A DNA stretch of 15,761 nucleotides from an uncultured Oscillospiraceae bacterium (GTDB lineage: Bacteria; Bacillota; Clostridia; Oscillospirales; Oscillospiraceae): positions 1-15,761 of the forward strand of contig CAJULJ010000060.1 in assembly GCA_910587395.1 (NCBI GenBank). Direction: 5' to 3'. The notes below the pieces were generated by a model that ran no database searches, was not told the origin of the DNA, and was given only the letters and a program-made list of their open reading frames with translations. Below are positions 7,009 to 12,386 of the stretch, piece by piece (position 1 is the first letter of the stretch; the number at the start of each line of letters is the position of its first letter). Position numbers and translations under genes: made by a program.

Positions 7009-7263
7009 ATGGTTCTAGTTCTCCCTGCTCTGGATTTCAATGAAAGCGGTAAAGGTCTCCCGCAACTGGAAGACATTGCGCTTTCGCGGGCCCTGTCCGG
7101 CCTGACAGCACGGGAACGCTTCATCTTGTTTGAGCGTGTGCTGAATGACCGCGGGTACGATGAACTTGCCGAGACCCTGGGTTTGCGGTACAACGGGGTT
7201 GTTTCCGCCTATCACCGCATGATAAAGAAACTGCGGAAAGAACTGCGAGGTGAGGGCAAGTGA
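7009..7263 (+). CDS. Small sigma-70 region 4-like DNA-binding protein
   Basis: This 84-aa protein holds a C-terminal region 4-like helix-turn-helix: LSRALSGLTARERFILFERVLNDRGYDELAETLGLRYNGVVSAYHRMIKKLRKEL, about residues 24-80. The pattern, with ERFILFERV followed by a turn and a second helix pair, is that of small sigma-like regulators in Tn916-type clostridial elements. Full-length relatives carry more sequence in front, and a TGA lies 27 bases upstream in frame, so it may be N-terminally truncated. GGAGG directly abuts the ATG at 7009, which is too close for good initiation; the true start is uncertain. The stop overlaps the next gene as GTGA. Integration or transfer control is the usual context, here inferred. 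Confidence 0.65.
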   Translation: MVLVLPALDFNESGKGLPQLEDIALSRALSGLTARERFILFERVLNDRGYDELAETLGLRYNGVVSAYHRMIKKLRKELRGEGK

Positions 7264-7442
7264 ATTTTGAAGAACTTCTGACCCAGGCCCAGCTTGGCAG
7301 TGAAGCGGCATTGGAGGAAATCCTGGCGCGCTACCGGCCGCTACTGGCGAAGGAATCCATCTGCAACGTTTTTTTCGATGAGGATCTCTACCAGGAGCTG
7401 TGCATCACGCTTGTAAACTGCATCCGTAACTTCCGCATCTAA
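7260..7442 (+). CDS. Tn916 Orf8-like helix-turn-helix protein
   Basis: A 60-aa protein beginning NFEELLTQAQLGSEAALEEILARYRPLLAKES, with a second block FFDEDLYQELCITLVNCIRNFRI. Both blocks and the size match the short regulator that follows the sigma-like gene in Tn916-type and related clostridial elements. It starts with GTG, overlapping the preceding stop by four bases, which indicates coupled translation. No integrase, excisionase or transfer gene is near, so the pair appears to be a remnant or a relocated module. The function is not established from sequence. Confidence 0.7.
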   Translation: MNFEELLTQAQLGSEAALEEILARYRPLLAKESICNVFFDEDLYQELCITLVNCIRNFRI

Positions 7443-7445
7443 CGC

Positions 7446-7485
7446 AAAACAGGGCGGGGTCTCAATTGAGGCCCCACCCTGTTTT
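7446..7485. terminator. Bidirectional terminator between convergent genes
   Basis: An 18-base arm on each side forms AAAACAGGG...CCCTGTTTT with an inner GGGG/CCCC and CTC-AATT-GAG tip, broken only by one C/A mismatch and one G-T pair. The A and T tracts make it work on both strands: for the Orf8-like gene (+) and for the toxin gene (-). Confidence 0.92.
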
Positions 7486-7498
7486 CCTATGTGTATCT

Positions 7499-7810
7499 TC
7501 ATTCCAGCAGCCGTTCAAGTTTCCGCTTCGCGTAAACAACACGGGCCACTGTTACCAGCTGTTTGCCTTCGTCTACCCAATAAAACATGATGTAATTCTG
7601 CACCAGCCGCTTCCGGTACTCATGTTTCAGCGGCCTGATGGGGGTGTAGGCGGGATTTGCGTACGGAAATCCCAGGATGCTGTCCCCCGCCTGAATGAGC
7701 TCCATAGCCAGCCGCTCCGCGGCCTGTGGGTTGCAAAGCTCTTGGCTTACATACCGCACGATGTCTACCATGTCCCGGCGGGCGGCGGGCAGATACTCCA
7801 GTTTATACAA
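7499..7810 (-). CDS. RelE/ParE-family toxin
   Basis: A 103-aa type II toxin of the RelE/ParE superfamily. It opens MYKLEYLPAARRDMVDIVRYVSQEL, then LGFPYANPAYTPIRPLKHEYRKRLVQNYIMFYWVDEGKQLVTVARVVYAKR, the family's beta-sheet with the conserved R-x-x-x-V/Y-x-x-Y-x-x-x-Y/W-like pattern. The start at TTG 7810 is chosen because GGAGGGG lies six bases ahead and homologues begin at this point; a TTG at 7825 is possible but would extend into the ribosome site. It overlaps the antitoxin stop by eight bases, the usual coupled order. Whether it cleaves mRNA (RelE) or inhibits gyrase (ParE) cannot be told. Confidence 0.9.
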   Translation of the reverse strand: MYKLEYLPAARRDMVDIVRYVSQELCNPQAAERLAMELIQAGDSILGFPYANPAYTPIRPLKHEYRKRLVQNYIMFYWVDEGKQLVTVARVVYAKRKLERLLE

Positions 7811-8081
7811 CCTGTTCCCCTCCAATGGCCTCGCGCATCGCCTGCAGGACTTCTTTTGAGGAGTAACGCTGGTCTGTCAGCTCGGCCTCGCGCTCCGCTG
7901 CCTGGAGCTTGAAATAGACCTCGCTCTCAAATTGCAGCGATTCAAAAGACTCCATGCTCATGACGACCATGTCGCCATAGCCGTTCTTCGTCAGAAACAC
8001 AGGCTGGGCTGTTTCGTGAACCGTCTTGGAGATATCCGCAAAATTGTTTCGCAGATCGGACACAGGCCGTATCAGTTTCAT
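7803..8081 (-). CDS. Phd/YefM-family antitoxin
   Basis: A 92-aa antitoxin. The N-terminal MKLIRPVSDLRNNFADISKTVHETAQPVFLTKNGYGDMVVMS is the Phd/YefM DNA-binding fold. The C-terminal part, rich in Glu and helical (residues about 55-92), should be the toxin-neutralising tail. The ATG at 8081 is chosen over an ATG at 8087 and a GTG at 8099 because GGAGG is eight bases ahead of it. It is the first gene of the toxin-antitoxin operon, and its promoter is buried in a palindrome (8102-8125), so it should repress its own transcription with the toxin as co-repressor, as known for the family. Confidence 0.92.
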   Translation of the reverse strand: MKLIRPVSDLRNNFADISKTVHETAQPVFLTKNGYGDMVVMSMESFESLQFESEVYFKLQAAEREAELTDQRYSSKEVLQAMREAIGGEQVV

Positions 8082-8101
8082 AGTCATCGCCTCCACCACT
8101 C

Positions 8102-8130
8102 ATTTTAGCATAATTACGCTAAAATATCAA
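8102..8130 (-). promoter_or_regulatory. Toxin-antitoxin promoter with overlapping operator palindrome
   Basis: On the minus strand TTGATA (8125-8130) and TAAAAT (8102-8107) are exactly 17 bp apart, and TGC before the -10 makes it an extended -10 promoter. ATTTTAGC (8102-8109) and GCTAAAAT (8118-8125) are perfect inverted arms around TAATTA, a near-perfect 24-bp palindrome that fills the spacer and -10 box. Confidence 0.85.
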
Positions 8131-8191
8131 CCTGCTTTTTGTTGGCACCAAAAAGGGGCGCATTACCCGGCCCTTGGCTCCCAGAATTCTT

Positions 8192-8347
8192 TTAGCGGCC
8201 CGAACGGCTGTCCATCCAGGCCGCCAGCACCTCCCGGGCCCGGGCTTCGTCAACATACAGCTCAAAAAATCTGCTTTTTAGATAGGGCACAGCGCCGAAC
8301 ATATTTGTTGCACCCGAATCGCGCAGATCATAGAAAGCTGTTCCCAT
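8192..8347 (-). CDS. Small protein of unknown function, possibly 5' frameshifted
   Basis: This 51-codon frame reads MGTAFYDLRDSGATNMFGAVPYL at the start, then RFFELYVDEARAREVLAAWMD before the stop. The composition and the helix with AREVLAAWM look coding, and they resemble short proteins I recall from clostridial mobile elements. The ATG at 8347 has no clear ribosome site. In the overlapping frame, an ATG at 8367 gives MKYHVDTWEQLS and then runs out of homology-like sequence exactly where this frame begins FYDLRDSG. A small indel near 8332-8336 may therefore have split one roughly 58-aa gene. The function is not recognised. Confidence 0.45.
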   Translation of the reverse strand: MGTAFYDLRDSGATNMFGAVPYLKSRFFELYVDEARAREVLAAWMDSRSGR

Positions 8348-8465
8348 GTGTCAACATGGTATTTCATCAGCAGAGGTAAACATCTGACCAGCGTGCGGAG
8401 GGACGGTAGAGTAGCGGGAGCGCGGGGCTAGACGGTGGCGGCGGTTTTGCAGCGAACGATGCCGG

Positions 8466-9038
8466 GTGAAGTACGATCAGCGAAAAATCAAGGAACGGCG
8501 GGCGACAAAGGGACGACCGCCGCAGGTCTGCCCGAACTGCGGGAAAGAATTCCATCCGGAGTGGAAGGTTGGGAGCCAGCGGAAATATTGCAGCGATGCG
8601 TGCCGGATCGAATGGTGGCGGGAGTATCACAAGGCAAACCCGCCGGAAGCGGAACCACCGAAAGAGTGCCTGATGTGCATCGGGCAGCTGAAGGAGTCGG
8701 GTGGAAAATACTACAGCCGGTTTTGCTATCTGCTGGCAATGGACCAAACGCATGTGGAGGAAATATGCGAGTGGTGCGGAGAGAAGTTTACGGACATCAG
8801 CGGGCAGGGGCGGCGGTATTGCAGCCGAAGATGCGCAGTATCGAGGCGATTCACCCAGAAAGGGGTGCGTCGTGGGAAGCGGCGGATCAGCGCGGACAGT
8901 GTAGAGGAATGGAAGGAGAAACTGATACAGGAGGCACGAGCCAGCAAGTCCGAGAAACGCGTGAAACGGGCATGGCTGGTGTGCGGGACGACCAGTATGT
9001 ACAGATTCCAAGTTTCTCTATACGCATTTGAGAGATAA
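8466..9038 (+). pseudogene. Multi-zinc-ribbon protein with IS66 Orf2-like C-terminal segment, damaged at both ends
   Basis: The open frame from GTG 8466 gives 190 aa with repeated Cys pairs: C22/C25 with C42/C46, C68/C71, and C101/C104 with C119/C123. The pattern is CPNCGKEFH...YCSDACR, then CEWCGEKFTD...RYCSRRC. In the same frame upstream, codons 8415-8465 read on to another half ribbon (RFCSERCR), and before the TAG at 8412 the frame reads PACGGTVE behind a TGA. This shows a lost first ribbon and start. Near the C-terminus, KRVKRAWLVCGTTSMY resembles the opening strand of IS66 accessory protein Orf2/TnpB, but the next 11 residues do not fit and the frame stops. It is probably a relic of an IS66-type accessory gene; that family link is recalled, not tested. 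Confidence 0.5.
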
Positions 9039-9439
9039 GTATGGCTTGCTCAAAAACTCAAAGAATATGGCATTAACAATAGCTTCAAACAGTTCTTTCG
9101 CCTGCTCCAATATCTGCCCCAGTATTTCCATATTCCACCCCACAAACATATTCTCTCTATTCTGCCTCGTTCCATCCAGTATACATCAATAGATCGGAAA
9201 TATTAATTCCTATCGCGACTTTTTGTATCAATATTTTGCGGTATAGCGCCCTGAACATTATTTCTTCCATAAAATCCCTTTCCCCGCTTCAGGAAAGCAT
9301 TCACCCAAACAGTGGGGGCAGGGGGGATCGTCGTTAGGCTGAATACCATGGATGTGTCGCTCGGGCAGAGGGGAAACCGGGCGTTGAACCGCCTGTTGCT
9401 TATGGTGCTCTGCTATTTGGCGCTTACAAATATCGCCAC
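9039..9439. other. Gene-poor stretch, probable mobile-element remnants
   Basis: No complete gene with a start and ribosome site was found in these 401 bp. The AT content rises sharply at 9040-9240. A plus-strand frame at about 9042-9201 reads WLAQKLKEYGINNSFKQFF and then LLQYLPQYFHIPPHKH before a stop; it looks like a protein fragment, but I could not assign it to a family. From about 9300 the GC content returns to the level of the surrounding genes. Confidence 0.4.
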
Positions 9440-9468
9440 TTGCAATTTCCTCCGGCTTGGGGTACACT
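9440..9468 (+). promoter_or_regulatory. Promoter of the folT riboswitch transcript
   Basis: TTGCAA (9440-9445) and TACACT (9463-9468) are 17 bp apart. The expected start of transcription, about 9475, falls just before the first paired base of the riboswitch at 9479, which supports the assignment. Confidence 0.6.
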
Positions 9469-9478
9469 ATCCTCAACA

Positions 9479-9580
9479 GGCAGAGTAGGAGTGCGCGTGT
9501 AAAAGTGCCGGCGGGACGGGGAGTTGTCCGCCGGACGAAGGGGAAGCATCCCCGCAGTGCGTGTTCCGCATCCCGCTGCC
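9479..9580 (+). promoter_or_regulatory. Tetrahydrofolate (THF) riboswitch, folT type
   Basis: P1 is GGCAG (9479-9483) with CTGCC (9576-9580). The conserved GAGTAG follows at once. P2 pairs GGAGTGC with GTGTTCC using G-U pairs, and encloses the GCGTGTAAAAGTG core, a GC-rich CCGGCGGGAC...GTCCGCCGG hairpin, GACGAAG and a GGGG...CCCC hairpin. The closing GCATCCCGCTGCC matches the 3' core of known THF riboswitches. These elements occur in the family order and the RNA lies in front of a folate transporter gene, its usual target. Downstream, AGCGGAT (9585-9591) can pair with ATCCCGCT of the 3' core, followed by TTTTT (9596-9600), offering an alternative terminator-like fold. Confidence 0.9.
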
Positions 9581-9640
9581 GCATAGCGGATCGCGTTTTT
9601 ACGGCTTCCTTTGTGCGGCATACCCGTTTTGGGTGCTGCC

Positions 9641-9661
9641 GAAAAAAGGAGGTCTTTTTTC
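9641..9661 (+). promoter_or_regulatory. Ribosome binding site inside a small hairpin before folT
   Basis: GAAAAAAG (9641-9648) and CTTTTTTC (9654-9661) are perfect 8-base inverted arms. The loop GAGGT is part of the AAGGAGGT ribosome site, and the ATG follows directly. The stem is weak (mostly A-U), so it may act as a thermally or ligand-sensitive gate for translation. Confidence 0.6.
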
Positions 9662-10318
9662 ATGGAAATCTTCAAAACACCCTTTTCCCGCGCCTACTGG
9701 CAGTGCGCCCTTCGGGACTTCAGGAAGCCGCGCACCCTGGTGTTCTCCGCCCTCATGGTGGCGGCCTGTGTGGCCCTGGGCTACCTGAAATCTGTCCCGG
9801 TGGTGAACAACATCCGGGTGAGCTGGGGCTTCCTGGCCCGGGCGCTGTGCGCCCTGGTGGGGGGGCCGGTGAACGCGCTGGTGTTCGGCTTCGTGGAGGA
9901 CACGATCAGCTACCTCTGGAACCCCACCGGGGGTTACAACCCCTTCTACATCCTTACCACCATGCTGGGGGTGTTCACCTACGCCCTGTTTCTTTACCGG
10001 GCCGAGGTGACGGTGCTGCGAGTGTTTCTGGCCAAGCTGGCCACCAATTTGCAAAACGTGTTTCTGGGTGGTCTGGGCACTTACCTGTGGTACTCCAATG
10101 GCAAAGGCTATTGGGTCATTGTGGGCGCCAGCGCAGTCAAAAACGCCATCATGCTGCCCGTACAGACCATTATGCTGGCGGCGCTGTTTGCCGCGCTGCT
10201 GCCCATCCTGCACCGTATGGGCTTTCTGCCCGACCATTCGGCGCGGCTGAAGCTGTGGAAGCCGCCGGTGCGGAAGAAGCCTCCCGAAAAGGGTACCCAG
10301 CCGCCATGGGAGGGGTGA
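9662..10318 (+). CDS. folT: Folate-specific ECF transporter S component
   Basis: A 218-aa integral membrane substrate-binding subunit of an energy-coupling factor transporter; it binds folate outside and works with a shared EcfA/A'/T module encoded elsewhere. About six membrane segments are visible, starting TLVFSALMVAACVALGYLK. The FolT-type signature RVSWGFLARALCALVGGPVNALVFGFVEDTISY is at about residues 52-84. The C-terminus is a charged tail rich in Lys and Pro (KLWKPPVRKKPPEKG). The ATG at 9662 is fixed by the adjoining GGAGG. The THF riboswitch in its leader supports both the identity and end-product control. The length is slightly above the 165-190 aa of many relatives because of the extra tail. 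Confidence 0.93.
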   Translation: MEIFKTPFSRAYWQCALRDFRKPRTLVFSALMVAACVALGYLKSVPVVNNIRVSWGFLARALCALVGGPVNALVFGFVEDTISYLWNPTGGYNPFYILTTMLGVFTYALFLYRAEVTVLRVFLAKLATNLQNVFLGGLGTYLWYSNGKGYWVIVGASAVKNAIMLPVQTIMLAALFAALLPILHRMGFLPDHSARLKLWKPPVRKKPPEKGTQPPWEG

Positions 10319-10394
10319 CCTTGTCCCCGCCCGTCGAAACCGCATAACTTGTGCCATGTCCGCATACCTTTGAACGAAAAGGAGGGATGCGGGC

Positions 10395-11798
10395 ATGGCT
10401 TTTTTCAAGGCGCTGGGCGACTGGCTGTGGGGCGGACCGCTGCTGGTGGCGTTTCTGGTGGTGGGGCTGTGGTACTCCTTTGGCTCAGGCTTTTTCCAGA
10501 TTTTTGGGTTGCCAATATGGTGGAGGAGCACGGTGGGTTCCTTGTTCCGGAGGAACACGGATCGCAGAGAGCGCCGGGGCGTGACCCAGTTTCAAGCCCT
10601 GTCCACCGCCCTGGCGGCCACCATCGGCACCGGCTCCATCGCCGGAGTGGCCACCGCCATCGTCTATGGCGGACCGGGGGCGGTGTTTTGGATGTGGATG
10701 TCCGCTCTGCTGGGGATGATGACAGGGTGCGGGGAAAAAATCCTGGCGGTGCGCCACCGGGAAAAGGGGCCGGACGGCCGCTGGCGGGGCGGGCCCATGG
10801 AGTATATTGCAAAGGGGCTGCGCCTGCCGGGGCTGGCAAAAGTATTCGCCCTGTTCTGCATTGCCGAAACGCTGGCGGGAGGAAATCTGGCTCAGGCCAA
10901 CTCCATCGCCACCGCCTTATCGGCCGCTGTTGGAGCAAATCCTGTTGTGGTGGGCGTGGTGCTGGCGGTTGTCACCGCCGTCGTACTGGCGGGGGGCATT
11001 AAACGCATCGGGAAGCTGTGCGAGCTGCTGGTACCCGCCATGGCTCTGCTGTTTGTGGGAGGCGGGCTGGCAGTGATTGCCGTCAATTGGCGGGCAGTTC
11101 CGGCGGCGTTTCAGCACATTGTCAATTATGCCTTCGCGCCCCGAGCGGTGGCCGGAGGGTATGCCATGGGAACCGCTCTGCGCTACGGCGTGGCTCGGGG
11201 GGTGTTCACTAACGAGGCGGGGCTTGGCATGTCGGCCATTGCCCATGCCTGCGCCGACGTGGAGGAACCGGCGGAACAGGGCATGTGGGGGATTTTCGAG
11301 GTGTTTTTTGCTACCGTCATCATCTGCACGGTAACCGCCCTGGTCATCCTCACCTCCGGAGTATATGACCCGGTCCAGGCTTTGGTGCTCCTGGAGGCCG
11401 GCACACTCCCTGACGGGATGCTGGGCGCACCTTTGACGGCGGCGGGATTCGGTACGCTCTTTGGCGAAGCTGGAGAGTGGATCGTGTCGGTAAGCCTGAT
11501 ACTGTTTGCCTTCACTTCCTTACTGGGGTCCGGGTATTACGGCCGGCGGGGTGTGGAGTCTCTCACAAACTTCCGCTGGGCCCGGGGAGTGTATCAGCTG
11601 GTATTCCCAGTCTGCATCATCTTGGGAGCGGTCAGTGATTTGACCGCAGTGTGGCAATTGGTAGATGTGTTCAACGGCCTGCTGGCGGTGGTAAATCTGC
11701 CTGCGCTGTTGCTGCTCTCACCGGAGGCGTTCCACTTGCTAAGGATCTGGCTGCAAGGACAAAAAAATAAACGGGAAATTTGCGCAAAAGACACTTGA
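10395..11798 (+). CDS. agcS: Alanine/glycine:cation symporter, AgcS (AlsT) family
   Basis: A 467-aa inner-membrane Na+ (or H+) coupled amino acid importer with about ten to eleven membrane segments. Family features are GLPIWWRSTVGSLF before GVTQFQALSTALAATIGTGSIAGVATAI (about residues 62-90), GGPGAVFWMWMSALLGMMTGCGEK, RGGPMEYI, and the signature GVARGVFTNEAGLGMSAIAHA (about 269-289). LFAFTSLLGSGYYG follows near the end. The ATG at 10395 has GGAGGG eight bases ahead. It lies 76 bp after folT on the same strand and may be read through from it; no terminator is seen between. Glycine, a one-carbon donor for folate, could explain the pairing, but this is speculative. The stop codon lies inside the -35 box of the tRNA promoter. 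Confidence 0.94.
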   Translation: MAFFKALGDWLWGGPLLVAFLVVGLWYSFGSGFFQIFGLPIWWRSTVGSLFRRNTDRRERRGVTQFQALSTALAATIGTGSIAGVATAIVYGGPGAVFWMWMSALLGMMTGCGEKILAVRHREKGPDGRWRGGPMEYIAKGLRLPGLAKVFALFCIAETLAGGNLAQANSIATALSAAVGANPVVVGVVLAVVTAVVLAGGIKRIGKLCELLVPAMALLFVGGGLAVIAVNWRAVPAAFQHIVNYAFAPRAVAGGYAMGTALRYGVARGVFTNEAGLGMSAIAHACADVEEPAEQGMWGIFEVFFATVIICTVTALVILTSGVYDPVQALVLLEAGTLPDGMLGAPLTAAGFGTLFGEAGEWIVSVSLILFAFTSLLGSGYYGRRGVESLTNFRWARGVYQLVFPVCIILGAVSDLTAVWQLVDVFNGLLAVVNLPALLLLSPEAFHLLRIWLQGQKNKREICAKDT

Positions 11799-11822
11799 CA
11801 ACCACGGAAAAGCTGTTATAAT
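11795..11822 (+). promoter_or_regulatory. Strong promoter of tRNA-Ser, overlapping the agcS stop
   Basis: A perfect TTGACA (11795-11800) and a perfect TATAAT (11817-11822) are 16 bp apart. The TGA of agcS (11796-11798) is inside the -35 box. The leader between it and the tRNA contains a 7-bp hairpin (GCGCCAC 11833-11839 with GTGGTGC 11847-11853, one G-U pair). Confidence 0.9.
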
Positions 11823-11880
11823 AATCTACGTTGCGCCACACTATGAGTGGTGCGGTAAATTATGACTTCGCCACCGATTT

Positions 11881-11971
11881 GCAGCGGTATCGAAGAGGTC
11901 ATAACGAGCACGATTGGAAATCGTGTAGCGGCTGAAACCGCTCGAGGGTTCGAATCCCTCCCGCTGCGCCA
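11881..11971 (+). tRNA. tRNA-Ser (anticodon GGA)
   Basis: A complete class II tRNA. The acceptor stem is GCAGCGG (11881-11887) with CCGCTGC (11961-11967), followed by discriminator G and an encoded CCA. The D stem is TCG/CGA with GG in its loop. The anticodon arm is CACGA-TTGGAAA-TCGTG, giving anticodon GGA, which reads UCC and UCU serine codons. A long variable arm (GCGG...CCGC), diagnostic of tRNA-Ser, is followed by the T arm GAGGG-TTCGAAT-CCCTC. All stems pair, so it should be functional. Confidence 0.96.
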
Positions 11972-11980
11972 AAAGAACCG

Positions 11981-12038
11981 AACAGTTTAGATGCCGTGGG
12001 CTGCACGCCTACGGCATCAACTGTTTCCGGGCTTTTCA
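11981..12038 (+). terminator. Long hairpin after tRNA-Ser, probable terminator
   Basis: AACAGTT (11981-11987) pairs with AACTGTT (12019-12025) and GATGCCGT (11990-11997) with ACGGCATC (12011-12018), extended inward by GGGC/GCCT. Only a TTTT tract (12033-12036) follows, after a GGGC, so it is a weaker terminator or a processing structure. Confidence 0.55.
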
Positions 12039-12086
12039 CCCCCGCAAATTTCTCAAGCCGAACGACAGATGCCAACGGGCCATTTT

Positions 12087-12112
12087 GAGCGACTGGCGGT
12101 ATTTGAACCCGC
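12087..12112 (-). repeat. tRNA 3'-end-like fragment (T arm), possible att relic
   Basis: On the minus strand GCGGG-TTCAAAT-ACCGC (12112 to 12096) has the shape of a tRNA T arm with one mismatched pair, followed by CAGTCGCTC like the 3' half of an acceptor stem. No matching 5' half was found, so it is not a tRNA gene. Tyrosine-recombinase elements often carry such fragments at att sites. It differs from the adjacent tRNA-Ser. Confidence 0.35.
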
Positions 12113-12128
12113 ACAATAGTCAATCAGC

Positions 12129-12170
12129 TTGGCGCCCTTTTTGAGCGGGAAAAAGGGCGCCAAATTTTTT
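12129..12170 (+). terminator. Strong intrinsic terminator
   Basis: A perfect 14-bp stem, TTGGCGCCCTTTTT (12129-12142) with AAAAAGGGCGCCAA (12150-12163), has a 7-base loop and is followed by ATTTTTT. The A-rich 5' flank is poor, so it acts mainly on the plus strand. It isolates the following operon from the tRNA transcript. Confidence 0.92.
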
Positions 12171-12223
12171 GAGCTTAACGATGCAAGATACCGCAATACA
12201 ATTCCATAATCGGTACTCCAGCG

Positions 12224-12264
12224 AGGCCGTGATTTTTCGTTTGTGAAAGATCACGGCCTTTTTT
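12224..12264 (+). terminator. Intrinsic terminator or attenuator just before the ArdA-like operon
   Basis: AGGCCGTGAT (12224-12233) pairs with ATCACGGCCT (12250-12259), and the loop extends the stem by TTTC/GAAA. The T run is 12259-12264. It ends only 26 bp before the first ATG of the operon and no clear promoter is seen after it, so the operon RNA may have to read through it. Confidence 0.85.
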
Positions 12265-12290
12265 GTTTTCAAGAAAGGAAAGGGCCAAAC

Positions 12291-12386
12291 ATGAAAACCA
12301 CCCACACCAAAGACATCAGGGTCATGAGCAAGACAGCGCTTCCCAGCCTTCGGGTGCGCCAGGAGTTAGGGGGGCTGCTCCTATGA
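12291..12386 (+). CDS. 31-aa leader ORF of the ArdA-like operon
   Basis: A 31-codon ORF starting MKTTHTKDIRVMSKTALPSL. It has a good site (AAAGGAAAGGGCC) ahead of its ATG, and its TGA overlaps the ATG of the next gene as ATGA. No family is recognised. The order of terminator, short ORF and overlapping main gene suggests a translated leader or coupling peptide, though it could also be a degenerate N-terminal remnant of a larger gene. Confidence 0.55.
   Translation: MKTTHTKDIRVMSKTALPSLRVRQELGGLLL

Noticed and set aside
6983..7018. 11-codon ORF MFVKSLSGGWF before the sigma-like gene
   Set aside because: There is no clear ribosome site and it is very short; it is probably chance.
8367..9011. 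214-codon minus-strand frame opposite the zinc-ribbon ORF
   Set aside because: The plus frame has ordered Cys pairs and the minus frame is Pro/Ser/Leu-rich with no motif.
9258..9584. 108-codon minus-strand frame ending CPHCLGECFP
   Set aside because: Its start lies within the THF riboswitch on the other strand and there is no ribosome site; the Cys pair alone is weak evidence.
9599..10558. 319-codon minus-strand frame opposite folT
   Set aside because: folT has membrane segments, a start site and a riboswitch; the minus frame is a shadow.
11899..12123. 74-codon minus-strand frame over tRNA-Ser
   Set aside because: Its sequence (VRVQIPPVAQN) is the usual false translation of tRNA-like DNA.
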